NCBI RefSeq assembly: GCF_001522545.3
Contig: NC_031769.1
Coordinates: 15,161,487-15,225,486, forward strand
From: Parus major
Lineage: Eukaryota; Chordata; Aves; Passeriformes; Paridae
DNA: 64,000 nt
Direction: 5' to 3'
Shown piece after piece: positions 49,731 to 61,907 of this stretch (the first letter of the stretch is position 1; every line of letters starts with the position of its first letter). A model generated the notes under the pieces. It saw only the letters and a program-made list of their open reading frames with translations, did not search any database and was not told the origin of the DNA. Position numbers and translations under genes: made by a program.

Positions 49731-52616
49731 AAGTACAGCTGCTTGTTAAAATATATATTGCTGCTAACTTCATTGTTTGATCTTGCAAGAAAAATTTTAT
49801 TTTCCAAGTGGTGAAACGTTGAATCATATCTTTAACACACCTAGGATTAGTTTACCAATAGATCTGCACAGTCAAAACCTGGATATGAGTTTTGTCACAC
49901 AATGATCAAAATCACAATGCCAGGTAGAACTCCTAGCCTGGTGGTTCATTTGTGTAAATCATTACATTAAACGATAAGGCCTCTGGGATTCATTTTCAGG
50001 ATACAGCTGATCATTAAACCTCTTTCAGATCTTTTAAGGTTATTCTGAAGTTAAATCAATACTTAGCTCAGCTCTACTGCTGTTCTTCATTGAATGCATC
50101 CAGAAGACACAACCCTTTTCTCAAACAAGGGGAATCCTCATTCTGCTTTTAACTAAAAACTCTACAATCCAATTTTTGGAATATTGGACTCTTCCAGGAA
50201 AGCTACTGAAATGAGTTCAGCAAACAGTTGCTCAACTCCCTCTTGCCCTCCCCTTTAATCTAGGGTGCTGACCTGGCCATTCATTCCATGTTTGCAGTGG
50301 TGAGCTCTGCAAACGGAGTTTCCATGGCAGCCCTAATCCATGAATAGGGCTGGCTCCATCGGTGGTCACTTAGGACAGGCTTTGTCCTTCCCATGTCCTG
50401 TCGCTGGCAAAATCAGAAGACACAACACAAGTGCCTTCAGCAAACATGACCTAATGAGATCCCTGACTTTGTGATGGGGCCTGGAAAGGGAACATGTGGG
50501 GACGTCTGCCTCTTCTGGGATTTTCCACTGAGGTCTCCCAGCGGTTTCCTGCCTGGTTTTATAGACTGTCTTATTTAAACTACAATTTCTAGAAAAATTT
50601 TCATTCTCCTTGTCTTTTTTAGATACAGATATAACTGAATGAACACAGCAAAAACATGTTCTGGCTTAGTGTGAGCTGTGTCCAACGTTCTCTTCTGCAG
50701 GTGCCAGGTTGTCCTCTCCCCAGAGATGCATCTGACCAACTCTTTGGTCGCAGGATCCCCACAGCATCAAGCAGGTTTCCCCTGAGCAGATGCCCAGAGC
50801 AGGGTCCTGTGCTTTCAATTTCTTCTTCCCTTGGGTGTTAGGACCAGGCTGATCCCCACTACAAACCCTTCCCCAGGCAGTTCTAGAAGCTACTTGCAGG
50901 GCTTGTAAAAATGATCAAGAATTAAACTCTGTGTTTCCACAACAGTACATAACTTCTGTCATTTTATGCTCAATAATCACAGTCAATTCATCTGGGCATT
51001 AACATGATTGCTTGTGAAACTCTCTAGGAGGATGACAGCCAAACTTTTCCAGAAGATTAGGCTTTCAAACTGCTAAGACACTGGGGAAAAAAATGATACC
51101 ATATAAAAATATGCTTGAAATGAAATGAAGAAGACAAGTTGTGTATTTAAAGTACATATTCTTCACATTCTTTAAAATGTAATTTTTTCTTAGTTCCTCC
51201 AAGCTTTTTTTCCTTTGCTCCAGGGCATGAAAGTCTTGCTATCCATCTTCTTATAACTCATTATGTAAGGCACAACACCAAAGGTAAACGTGCTGGGCAT
51301 CGTGTACTTGCATCTGGCCTCTGTGCACTGTCAGCCACTTCCGCAGGCTGGATGGGACACAGCCTGTTATTTAGGGTCTGGTTTCAACTGTTTGCCCTCA
51401 CCTAACGAAGAACAGTTGTCACAAAAACGCTGATCATTATCTCCACCTACTGCAAATACATTTCAGAGAACACAGACAGCTGAGTCCTGCAGCCCTTACT
51501 TTGGGAAAACTCCCACTGCCTCCACATATTTGATGTTTTACCCACAATTAGCAGCTACAGTCGATGTATTTACAGGAATTCTTCTGAAATCGAAAACACA
51601 GGCAGACTAATGGGATATAAAAGAAAGAGAAAGGAAGTGACTTTGGCCATGGCATGCTTCCACCCCATGCAGCTGAGGTTGGACAGCTAAAGGACCCCTG
51701 GCCCAGCGCCCTGTCAATTACCTTAATCCCAACTCGAATAGGAATGACACTAAACACTCCACAAAAATGCTTCCAAACATTGCCATGGGAAAGAGGAAAA
51801 GCATTAACCCTGCCTTCCCAGGCATGGCTTCAGTAATGGACATCTTGCATTTTACATGGAGAAACACATGAACATAAAAGACATACCCTCCAGTGAAAAC
51901 TTGCACAACCTCTCAGAGGGAAGAGAATTAATCGTAGGGAATAATTACAGTTCTAAACAAGAATATTTATGACATTACATAAACACCATTAAAACAAACT
52001 GAAAGGCAATAATTTTGAGAAAGAGGAAAGGAGGAAGTGAGGCAGGGGGGATGAAAACCAATCAAAGTTTATAGTTGAAAAGATAAAAGATCCTGTGTGT
52101 CAACCATCTCGAAAATTGTTGCTTCAGCCATCACTTGTCCCTTGTTTACTCCCCTCAATAAAGCAATGAAAGAATTTTGTTTATAAAGTTAGCCAATACT
52201 TGGGGCTTAAAGCACTTTTCTTAAAAAGGATCTTTCAAAAGCAACAAGAAATGTGGAAAATTTCTTTCCAAAACGTTTTAACTTTTCAAGAAAAAGCATT
52301 TCAAGTCATTATCATCTTAGCAACCCTCTTTTCTTCCTCCCTCATTTTTTTCCCTTTTTCCCAGGGCAGGGAAAGATGAAGGAAAGAGGGAGTTTTCCAC
52401 TTTTGCTGCTCAATGAAAAAGAATAGCACAACTATATTTTTAAATCAAAGAAAAAACTGAAAGAATTGCTCAGAAAAGCATTTGGAGATATTTTCTTGCA
52501 ATATAACTTGTAGCATTTTTCTAGCCAGTTCTATTTAGAACTGGAGCAAAATCTTCTTGTGTCTTTTACGCTACAGATCTTAGTCTGAAAGCCTTGAAGC
52601 TTGACAATTGCCCTGG

Positions 52617-52642
52617 GCAGGCTCAGTTCAGGCTGAGCCTGC
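52617..52642. repeat. Short perfect inverted repeat
   Basis: Ten-base arms GCAGGCTCAG and CTGAGCCTGC are separated by six bases and could form a small hairpin. No gene end is recognised next to it. Confidence 0.7.
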
Positions 52643-54168
52643 AAGGCCTGTATTGCCCCCCAGGAAACCAAAAGCTCTAATGCCTGGCAGTAACTCAGGG
52701 AACCCAGAAATGGCCTGGCAGATCCTCTTCAGAAGAGGTGCTCTTACAGCTCTTACAGTTTGGGTTAGATATGTCCCTGTGATAGCAGTGTCTACATGTA
52801 CCACAGAAACAAAACCAGTTTTGAATTACTCTCTGAAAACAAAGCCTTTTAGTCAAAATGCTGTATCCTTCATTTTTTATTCTGCCTCAGGCCTATTCCA
52901 GCATCAAGAAAAGGATGGTAATCATCAGCACTCAGAGCAGTAAGAAAAATATTTCTTTCCTTTATATTTCCCTCTCCCAAGAGCTGGCTTCTGGGAATTG
53001 CAACCAACCTTCTGCTGTATGGACTGCTGGCCCAAAAATGCACATGGTATTTTGCAACCCAAGCAAGAAGCAGGGGACCTTGGTGGGCTGTGATGACGAG
53101 ATGTCTGGAGACATTTCATGGGCTGGAATTTAGGTGAGGGAGCTGCATTTGAAATTTGGGTGCGTCTTTGCAGGGGTAGCAGAAAATTTGGCAAATGGAG
53201 TACCGTGGCTACCTTGGTAGAACCTCCCTCCAGACAAGCATAAAAATGTGCTCTGCCGGCTGCAAGCTGCAGGATCCATATCAAGTCTGTGATTTGTACA
53301 CAACTACTGCAATCTAATTGATACACATGGACAACAGATATGCTTTTGCAAATCTGCTGTGATTACCAGGATCCCTCGCAGGACTCAATAAACAATGTCT
53401 GGCTTCGGGGCTGTAGAACACACACACGGCTACACAAACCTCCCAAACAATTTTCCACTCTGCCACCCAGGCTTCATCAGCCAAAAGATTGTAAAAGAGC
53501 ATGTGACAACACAAACAGCTTGGGTTTAGCCAAAGTACAAAAACTCATCTAGCCCAGCACAGTCTGCATCCAATTCCCTGCCTGCATAAGGAAACATTTC
53601 ACTTTCCAGGTTTATTCTTCCACACCCTTAGAAACAAAAAGGGATCCTCTTTCCCACCTTACCCATGCACACTCCAGCCTGCCCTCATCCCCTCAGAACT
53701 GAAAGCACTTGGATTTTGTGGCCAAGTGTAGACAGTTGGATGGGAAATCACACATTGCATCTTTCCTCTCTGTTTTCCCTGATGCCAGGCACTTCTCCAC
53801 TGCCCTGATTTACTCATCGAGTTGTGAGGAGAGTTCGCTCTGCTAACTTCAGGAGTCAGGCAGCATTTCCTGAACCAGACTGATGGTTTAAGTAAGGTCC
53901 TTCCACTGACCTCCCCATGACACCGTGCTCATGAATAACCAGGTCTGTCGCTGCCCCTCATGCTTAATTTTCTCTGAGGAAATCTTCTGTTAAGGGGCAA
54001 CAGTTTTCCATTTCAGTGTACAGCACTACCCAGCTGCTTGTTATTTCACTTGGCTGAGCCTGACAAGCTAATGGTATGTTTGATTTGCACTACCAGTTCC
54101 TGCTAGAGACATCATAACTTTTATTACAGACGTGGTTCTTGTTAGAGACTCAGTTATCCGCAGAAGCT

Positions 54169-54290
54169 AAAAAAAAAAAAAAAAAAAAAAAAAGGCACAC
54201 TTATTTCAGTCAATTTACTGGTTAACTCATTATTTGCAAGCACGGTGCTGGTATCTAGCACACCATCTGATGCTTTTTTTTTTTTTTTTT
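54169..54290. repeat. Poly(A)25 and poly(T)17 in inverted arrangement
   Basis: A run of 25 A (54169-54193) and a run of 17 T (54274-54290) are separated by 80 bases of unique sequence. The two could pair as a long AT hairpin. Alternatively they are the tails of two poly(A)-tailed insertions facing each other, but no insertion bodies were recognised. CR1, the dominant bird LINE, does not leave poly(A) tails. Confidence 0.85.
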
Positions 54291-57200
54291 AAGCATATTT
54301 CACTGTTGTTTTTGTGGCAAATGGAGAGATTATTCTAGCTATTCTTTTGATATGCATTCTCTTTACTGTCCTCAATCCTTTGAGGTTGATCATGTTTCTG
54401 ATTGCTAGAACATTTGCTGTAAACTCTTAGACACTGTGCAGCTAAATTCAGTTCAGCAATTGCCACAGGAGATAAAAAAGAGAGGTACAGAGAGAGGATA
54501 AACAAGACAGTTTTCTAATTTGGTTTTCCTGCTCAGTATGGATAAAGATATCAAGAGTGTCTATGGATCTTACACATTTGCACTATCCTTACACTATTTT
54601 TACAGTGCCAAAATTACTGTATGTGCTACATAAAACTAATGCAGTACACTCTGCAAGAGTAAAGAGAACAAAATGGACTAAACTACCGCAGCCCTGCTGG
54701 TCTGCAAAATACTGAATCTATGTTTGATGAGGAGACCAGTTGTGTTACAAAATTTGTTTCCTCATAGCAGACATACAGCATCCAGTCAGGACAGGGCAGT
54801 ACCCTCCAAACTTTCCACCACTCTGACATGAAGCACCCTGATACACATGTCTGTGTATCCCACACTCAGCAGCCCAGAGGGAAGGATCTCCAAACCTAAG
54901 ATTGCTTATGAAAATTTTGGCTGCACTTCCCCTCTGTCTCAGTTTATTTGCCAGTAAAAAGAGGATGGTATTCACAAATACCACCATGCTGCAGCCTTGT
55001 ATAAAATATGCTTTGTTAAAATACAACATATACAAGCAAAAAACAAGTAGGCTTATACTGTTGGCTTTTCCTTGGAGCCAGAGTAAGTTTTCTATTTGCA
55101 AGACTGCCCGTGCAAGACATCTATTTGCAGTAGTATCAGGAACTGTTAGTTTCTCATGCTGAATTTTCTCTAATAAAGGTCCTTTAAAGCCCCTGAACTC
55201 TTGATCCTCAAAACAGCCAGTCTGGGGAGCATTTCTTCCAGTCTTTGAAGCTGTAGGACTCATAAAGCTGACCAGTGCTGTTTGTGGGTTTGTTTTCTTT
55301 CCATATCTCTCCTTTCCCTTTAAGACCAGACAGAAGATGACATTATTAGCAGGCTGCTCACAAGCACCTAGTAGTTTAGGGGAAGGCTTTTTATTTCTGC
55401 TTTCAAGCAGAGATGAAAGATTGTAAAAACCTCTCTTCTTTTTTTCCTTAGGGAATTACAGCTCACAAAAGTTCTTGTAACTCCTTACAGCAACCATTTT
55501 ACTACTCAGGGAGGCTATTTACTAGGTCACTTTCTTCCTGCAGCAGGCCTCAGTGTTAATAAATGGTGTCTGTGAGTTACTTTATGCTCTTCATACTTTA
55601 TTTTGATCTAGCTGTGTGTTTAAGGAGCTAAAGAGAGTGTGTCTTGATGAACTACTTACAGCAGAGTTTGCTCTAGGCCAAAATGCAGAGAGGGCTTTCT
55701 TATGAGTTTTTTCTAAGTTTTTGTAGGTACACTGAAATCTGAAAAATGGGGCGAGCTGCCAAGGTTGTTCTGCAAGTCTGTTAGCTTCTGCTCACTCAGC
55801 ATTAACATCTGTCTTCACTAAAGCGTTACTGGACCCCCGGTACTCTGCACAGAGCAAGCTCCAGAGGCACTTACAGAAAGCAGAGCTCAGGGAGGGAGGG
55901 AGGGAGGGAGGGAGGGAGAGACACATACCCCAAGCTCCCAGAAGTTTCTGAGTAGAATTAAGGCACAGCTTTACCCCAGAAGGCTCTGTCCCAGATCTGT
56001 GTGCCAGTGAGCCTCAATATCAAAAACAGCCATGAGGGAGAGATGGAGGAATTGTAGCAAGAAGATCCTGTGCCTGGATTCTGCCTCTCAGCCTTTTACC
56101 CCATTCAGAAGGTGTCACAAAATGCAGTAAAGATTTTTTTCTCTTTTCAAAGAAGTCAGATGATTTTACTATATAGTTCAAGCTAAAAGTGCAACATCCC
56201 AGGAAGTGGGTTATCCCTGAGATCTCAAAGGAGGCACACAGTTATTACGACACCAAGTCATCACTAACACTCCCAAAACAAAGCAGTACATCTCCAGTGA
56301 GGTTGCACAGTATCTTTGTACCTAATTAACATCTGTGTTATCAAAGAAAGCAATTCTGCACACATGTAAAGCACATGAGTCTTACCCAGCCTCTTTCAGG
56401 TTCTATCAGGGAAAAGAGGGGGAGGAATCACACAAACCTTCCAAAACACCTGGTTTGATATCTCACATGGGACTTGGATGCACTCACTGAGGCTGTGCTC
56501 TTGGGTTACACCCAACAAACCAGTGAATTCAGGGTCACAACTCTGCAGTAAGAGCAGCATCCTGCTCTGCAATGTGTGCAAAATCACACAAGCTACAGCA
56601 CGTGGTAAACAGCCGTGCACCTCTGACAGCACATCAGCACATGCACCGTCCTAGTTCACAAATGAAGGCCCATCTTCCCATGAGACGACTAATTTCCAGG
56701 TTTTTCTCTGTGTACTGTGTGCTTACATGCCTGCCATACAATTGGCAGTGCCTGGATTTGAGGATTTATTGGCTGTGACCAGATACAGGTTAAGTAAGTA
56801 AACAGATTAATATGTATTAAAATACCTCATTCGTTCAAGGTTCAGAACTTGTGCACACATGTGAAGGTGGTATTTATCCATAGTTCTTACCAAGGGAGCT
56901 GATTAAAAACAGGATCATGCAAAGTAAGCAGTGCAGTAAAAAGACAGCATTAAAATATTTTTTTTTGTAATTGAAATAGCCCAAATAATGGTTACCTGAT
57001 TTAATGGTTCATCAAACTATAGCTCTCACATAATCTTCAAGGGTTTGGTGGTTTTATGTTGTAACTTGTAGCTGATGCTGCAAGATGTAAGAATTCTTAT
57101 GAAATTATTTCTGTATTGTTACCCAGAATAACAATGCCTAAGAGAAGTCATAATGTCTCATGTACAAAAGACAAAGGAAGAGGAAGGACATTGCCATATG

Positions 57201-57585
57201 ACATTGGTCATATCCTAATGTAAAAGAGGTCACCAGAGTCAAGGACTTTTTACTACAGCGCTATTTTTTTAAAGGTTTTGGCTTTTAGTCTTGAAACTCT
57301 TGACTATTTTCTGTCTAAATATGGTGTGAGATTGAGATAGCGAAACTCCCATTTTATAACAACAATAAAAAGCTTCAGGTGTGTGTTAACACTGGCAGAG
57401 CTGTGGGTGTTAAGCACAGCAGTGTGAGCTGCCACCTTGCCCATTTCCAGCGGGGCAGAGCAGACCCCTTGGCTGGGCTCCCTGCAGGGGAGCTGCCTTC
57501 ACAGGTTCCATTGCCCAGGCTGAAAAGGGGGGTTTTCTAGTGTTTGCCCCAAAGACAACTTCTCTTTCTACCATATAATTTTCAG
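54291..57585. other. Unique stretch containing the (GGGA)7 tract
   Basis: No gene is recognised. The longest open frame (minus strand, 54745-55263, about 172 codons) has no domain and looks random. The (GGGA)n tract is listed separately. Confidence 0.5.
55890..55917 (+). repeat. (GGGA)7 microsatellite with G-quadruplex potential
   Basis: Seven uninterrupted GGGA units give seven GGG runs with one-base loops. This satisfies the usual intramolecular G-quadruplex pattern on the plus strand. Confidence 0.95.
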
Positions 57586-57735
57586 TTCAAAACTTTGGAT
57601 GCATCAGGAACAAAACAGCTTTTACAAGAAGAAGATTCACAAGAAGATATCCTGGAAGATTCCCACTGCAGCAAGCGCCTGGCCCTCAGCTCTCAGCCTG
57701 GGAAGAGGCCTCTGTCCACCATGAGCCACCAGTGA
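57586..57735 (+). other. Possible terminal coding exon, unknown protein
   Basis: A pyrimidine-rich acceptor (TTCTCTTTCTACC, then TTTTCAG ending at 57585) is followed by 49 codons and a TGA at 57733-57735. The frame is in phase with the acceptor. The translation starts FKTLDASGTKQLLQEED, continues acidic (SQEDILEDS), then turns basic and serine-rich (CSKRLALSSQPGKRPLS). This composition is typical of a disordered cytoplasmic or nuclear C-terminus and is less AT-driven than most open frames here. No AATAAA is seen for nearly 1 kb downstream, which is a mark against it. The family is not recognised. It may be a real last exon of an unidentified gene or a chance match. Confidence 0.28.
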
Positions 57736-58457
57736 AACCCTGCTGCTGAGGGAGAAGATCCAGTCTTCAACAGGAAATTGATGAAAAAGACTTTCTTGTT
57801 GAGAATGTTTGTAAACAGATCTTTCCAGCAGCTGCTCAGCTGATCTCCCATTGAGGAGGTCAGGAGAAAGCTACATGATCAGAGGTGCAACCAGCCCAAG
57901 TGTTCTGGGATGTGATGATCAACTTTTATATTTCAGATCTTAAAAGAAAAACTAAAGCAGCCACTTGTGTTAGTGCCTAAATGGCAGCTCAGGTCTCTTG
58001 GTCATTTACTACTTAAGCCTTTACTAGGTGTGCTATGTGAGCCTGACTCCTCAGGAGCTGTGATTAGGCTGTCCCTAACACAGGGGATGTCCCTGTCCCC
58101 ATTAAGCAGCTGTTCAACTGCACAGATTTTTGCAGAATGGAAAACCTCTTTACACAGGTATTTTAATCAAAGTATTTGCATTTTTTTTTCTGCTTCTCTT
58201 CTCTGTCCAAACCAAACTTCGCATCTCTTTTTTGGGGTTTAGGCCTGATTTTTAAGCCTAATTTAAGATTTAGGATGTATACTGTCAGGTCTCCTAAAAA
58301 GCTTAGCTACTAGAGCAGGAAGCTAGCATCCTTTATTTCTCTCAGCCTGAGACTGACTTGACAGCAGCTTTTTTATACTTTGTAAGTGTCTTTACAACCC
58401 AGAGGTTAATCAGTGTATCTTTCTCACAGTCCCCCAAAATATCAAACTATTGTTATA
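57736..58457. other. Unique stretch
   Basis: No repeat recognised. It would be 3' untranslated sequence if the preceding exon candidate is real. Confidence 0.45.
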
Positions 58458-58931
58458 TGTGCTGGTTTTGCCTGGCATAGAGTTAATTTTCTTCACAATA
58501 GCTGGTATGGGGCTGTGGTTTGGATCTGTGCTGAAAACAGTGTTGATGATACAGCAATATTTTTGTTGTTGCTGAGCAGGGCTTACAAGTGTCAAGGCCT
58601 TTTCTGCTCCTCACTCCACCTGCCATGGTGAGGAGGGTGAGGAATTAGGACACAGCCAGGACAGCTGACCCCAACTGACCAAAGAAATATCCCTTACCAT
58701 ATGACATGCTCAGAAAATAAAGCAGAGAGAAGAAAGAAGAGAGGAGATGTTCAGAAGGATGGTGTTTGACTTCCCAAGTCATCACTGAATGATGGATCAC
58801 TGCATTCCTGGGGGTGGCTGAACACCCAGTTCACCAGAATGAATTCCTTGTTTTGCTTTACCTATTGAGTGAAGCCAAGGGAGCAAGCAGCTGTGAGGGG
58901 CTGAGTTGCCAGCTGGAGTTAAATCACTGCA
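58458..58931 (+). mobile_element. Solo LTR of an avian endogenous retrovirus (ERV-L-like), plus orientation
   Basis: The sequence TGTGCTGGTTTTGCC is followed by AGAGTTAATTTTCTTCACA, AGCTGGTATGGGGCTGTG, GTCAAGGCCTTTTCTGC, ACAGCTGACCCCAACTGACC and ACCATATGACATGCTCAG. It is a string I recognise as a widespread avian LTR. A TATA-like AAAATAAAGC lies at about 58714-58723. Compared with the remembered full-length form, the stretch that should carry the polyadenylation region (between ATTCCTTGTTTTGCTTTACC and the final GGGGCTGAGTTGCC) is much shortened. This implies an internal deletion of roughly 80 bases. The 3' end is near TTAAATCACTGCA. No target-site duplication could be confirmed, and no internal retroviral sequence flanks it. 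The family name is not assigned with certainty. Confidence 0.82.
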
Positions 58932-61297
58932 GTACAGCACAGAACTAACTCAACAAAGAGACGGAGGAAAACACACCTTGGATTGTCTCAAGCACTTCCC
59001 TGGGATCTGAGAGGGCCTGAAGCCAGGTGAGAATTTAAAAGCAGGTCTCTCACCTCCTGGAAAGCATGTCCTGTGCTGTTTTCATGCAAAGTCTGAGGCA
59101 CCAAGTATGCTCTGAGCCTGCCAGCTGGCTTACACATCACAAGCAAGATTTGTCAGGAAAAGGCTTATCTGGAACTCCCTGCATCCTGGTGATGTCTGGA
59201 TCAGGGTGAAGTGCCAGTGGAAATGGCAATACTGTGGAGACTTTTGGCATCTGCAGGACTGGTCAAAGTTAAGAATGGTTTCTCTAGGATCTGACAGTTG
59301 AATTGGAACACTTGAGGTGGAATTCAGGTGCTCATGATGAATCCAGCCTTTACCAAGCCCAAATCCTAGACCAGTGAAAATGCAGGCCAATGTAGCTTCT
59401 GACTGAAGTATCATCTGGAAATATGCAGAGTTTTGTTGTGATTCTATAAACAGCCTGTGACACCATGAGCCCTTCTTGTCTGTCTTTTCCAATTAAGCAC
59501 TTAAGAGTTTCCCAAGGTAAATATTAATACTTGAGAAAGGAAATACTAACATGCACAAAATCCTTTCCAACTTTTCTGCTTAAATAGCTATCATTTTTTA
59601 GTGAGGTCACAGCATACAGTTTTCTATAATAAAAAATAAGCAGGATAAGTAGTTTTACTCCTGTCAAAACTTGAATGCAATTTTATGTTTTTCTTTGACT
59701 TACCCTATAAATATTTTTACTACAACATTCAAAGTTTATGAGATCTCTAAGACTTGTAAAGAGGTTGAGTAACTGGAAACCAAAGGCTAATACCTACCAC
59801 AGGGACTTGGGGGTTTTTCTTAAGCAAGCTATTTATTAATGTTAACAAAGGGCATTTTACTGATGATCTGTTTACAAAACTGAGTATTATTTTACCTTTC
59901 CATTCCAGTGTAAACAAATCCATGAGGAGAGACAAAGACAGACCAACACCACAATGCCTGACAACATTGATCTTTTCACAGGTTACAATTTTCTGACATT
60001 AACCTCTGAGCTGAGCTTCAGCAGTTGAATCTCTGCTGAGTCCAAGTGTAGCTTGGAAGCTGCAAAAGTCAGCTTCACTGAACCAGAGGAAAGAAGAGTC
60101 AGCCACTGGTTGTGGATGCCTTTGACAAGCTGTGTCCTTTTCCCTGTTCATGAGTCACTCACCAGGTGACTTTATCTTTCCTAATGAATTTGCTATCTAT
60201 AATTATGGTTACAACAGTTATCCACCCTTATAGGAAAGCGTGGCCTTGCCTGAACATGCCCAGGAGGAGCTGTGTCACAGGCCAGGAGGTGGGAGATGAT
60301 GTGCCCATATCCACCGTGGCCACAGGAGAACATGCGTGTTTCAGCTCATCTTCTGGCACAGCTAAGGAGAGCTCTGTTACTTGCTAGTCACTATTTCTGC
60401 TCCCAAAACTTGATTTACTGACTAAAGATTAACTATTGCAAAAGGTTTGCACAAGCAGGCAACCCAGCCTTTTGTGCAAACATTTGTGGATAGCCATTAA
60501 ACTACTAACTTGAGCCCAACAGAGCAAGTCAAAACATTCACCAACTTTGGCTAAATCCAGAGCCTGACAGATTTGGCCATCCGGCCTCTGGCTGTCCTGC
60601 CTCCCAACAGCCTTCAGCATCTCGGGAAGACACCATGCAAGTGCAGTCCTGAGGACATCTCAGAACCACAGCTGCTCCAGACTGCTTTTAATCCTCCTTT
60701 CTTTATGGATTAAGGAATTAAGCCTTAATAGGGATTAAACCTTTCCCAGCTGTAAAACCCAGCACTGGATTTATCACACAGTTACAGCTCCCTACCTACC
60801 CACGCAGCTCCTGGAGAGATGGGGAGCTAAACATGATCAAACACTTTAAAAAGATGAGGTTCTTAACTGATCAAAAACCAGAACTGCCTCCATTTATATG
60901 TATATACGTGCAGTCAGCTCTTTTTGGAGGCATGAACCTTTGGGGTTTGTTATCATCCTCTGTTAGGCATCTTCTCAGCTGAAGGTTTACTTCATCTGTA
61001 TACAACACATGCATCTGAGAGCTCCACTTTCATGCACTATTGCATGTTCAGTTTGTGCTGTTCAAGCCAAAATTATGTAGGTGGATATTTCCTCATCTGC
61101 ACAGCCTCCCAGAAGAACACCACAAATACCTTGTGTAGATGTGTCAGCCTTTAATGGACTGCAGACCTCCAACTAAATCTGAAATCTGCTGCTTATCCTG
61201 CCTAAGGATCTCACTACCTCAGCTGCATGGCAATCATAACCTGGCTGTCTATTTGTTCAACTGGAGAGCACTGCATTATTTTGCAGAAGCTCTTTGG
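58932..61297. other. Unique non-coding stretch
   Basis: No recognisable gene or repeat. Confidence 0.5.
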
Positions 61298-61431
61298 ATA
61301 AATAGAACTGGAAGGGATTTCAAGAGGTAATTTGACCACTTGTACAGTGCCCAGATCAAGTGAAAATAGAGCTTCCATGACTGACTTGGATTAAATCACT
61401 TTATAAAACTTCCCAGTACTGGGATTTTGTT
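61298..61431 (-). mobile_element. Ancient CR1/L3-type fragment, minus orientation (tentative)
   Basis: The plus strand AGAACTGGAAGGGATTTCAA is followed by GAGGTAATTTGACCA, and a later block (ATAAAACTTCCCAGTACTGG then GATTTTGTTGC) lies at the right spacing. Together they resemble the reverse complement of an old CR1 3' region. Divergence is high and the call rests on two blocks. Confidence 0.5.
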
Positions 61432-61718
61432 GCTTTGAGACAGGGTTTTGCCACACAGATTACAGGAGAGATTGTTCAACTCTTTGTTGCTAAAGCTTGA
61501 GGTGTCTTTTAATTAAGGATTATGTGACTCCAATCATGCAAATCAAAGCCATTCACTCTCCTTGAGAACCTAGCTATGAGATAGAAAGTGGGCCCCAATA
61601 TTCTGAAATTAAAGAGAAGACTAAAACTATGTATTTTAGTAGATAATCATCATGTTACTTCAATTCACACTGGTTCTGTTTCAATGAATGGCCGGTCTGT
61701 GGGAAAGGACAGCCAGAG
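61432..61718. other. Unique stretch with octamer and SOX-like sites
   Basis: An ATGCAAAT octamer (61536-61543) lies 48 bases after a CTTTGTT (61482-61488), and TTAATTAAGG lies between them. It may be an enhancer fragment or chance. Confidence 0.3.
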
Positions 61719-61907
61719 CTACTCTAAAATGGTCTTTGTCACCAAGGAAAATGTTTGGGACTCAGCCTTCATGCCATGCTCTGATTTTCTCAGTGCAAAT
61801 GCCACTACTGTAATAAGGGTAATGATTAATATGAGCACAGTGATGCCTGCATATTTGTGGTCATGCAGTGGGTAGATTTTGGCAGCAGCTTGCCGGAGGT
61901 TTTGATT
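61719..61907 (-). other. Possible terminal exon of a single-pass membrane protein, unknown
   Basis: On the minus strand, a pyrimidine-rich tract ending in GCCATAG (AG at 61909-61908) is followed in phase by 62 codons and a TAG at 61719. The translation runs from a short soluble part (NLRQAAAKIYPLHDHKYAG) into a hydrophobic segment (ITVLILIITLITVVAFAL). A positively charged stop-transfer (RKSEHGMK) and a short tail follow, the layout of a type I membrane protein C-terminus. A weak ATTAAA signal lies about 205 bases downstream. I do not recognise the protein and saw no convincing upstream exon in the remaining 2 kb. It could be a chance frame. Confidence 0.25.

Larger units (their letters stand above)
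46576..54168. other. Unique non-coding stretch
   Basis: No gene or recognisable transposon. It includes a T11 run (47743-47753), an A-rich simple stretch (49655-49730) and a purine-rich stretch near 52018-52050. A GC-richer patch at 47290-47600 has random-looking open frames. Confidence 0.5.

Noticed and set aside
54745..55263. Open frame of about 172 codons on the minus strand
   Set aside because: No domain, no family resemblance, and overlapping open frames on the other strand. Consistent with chance.
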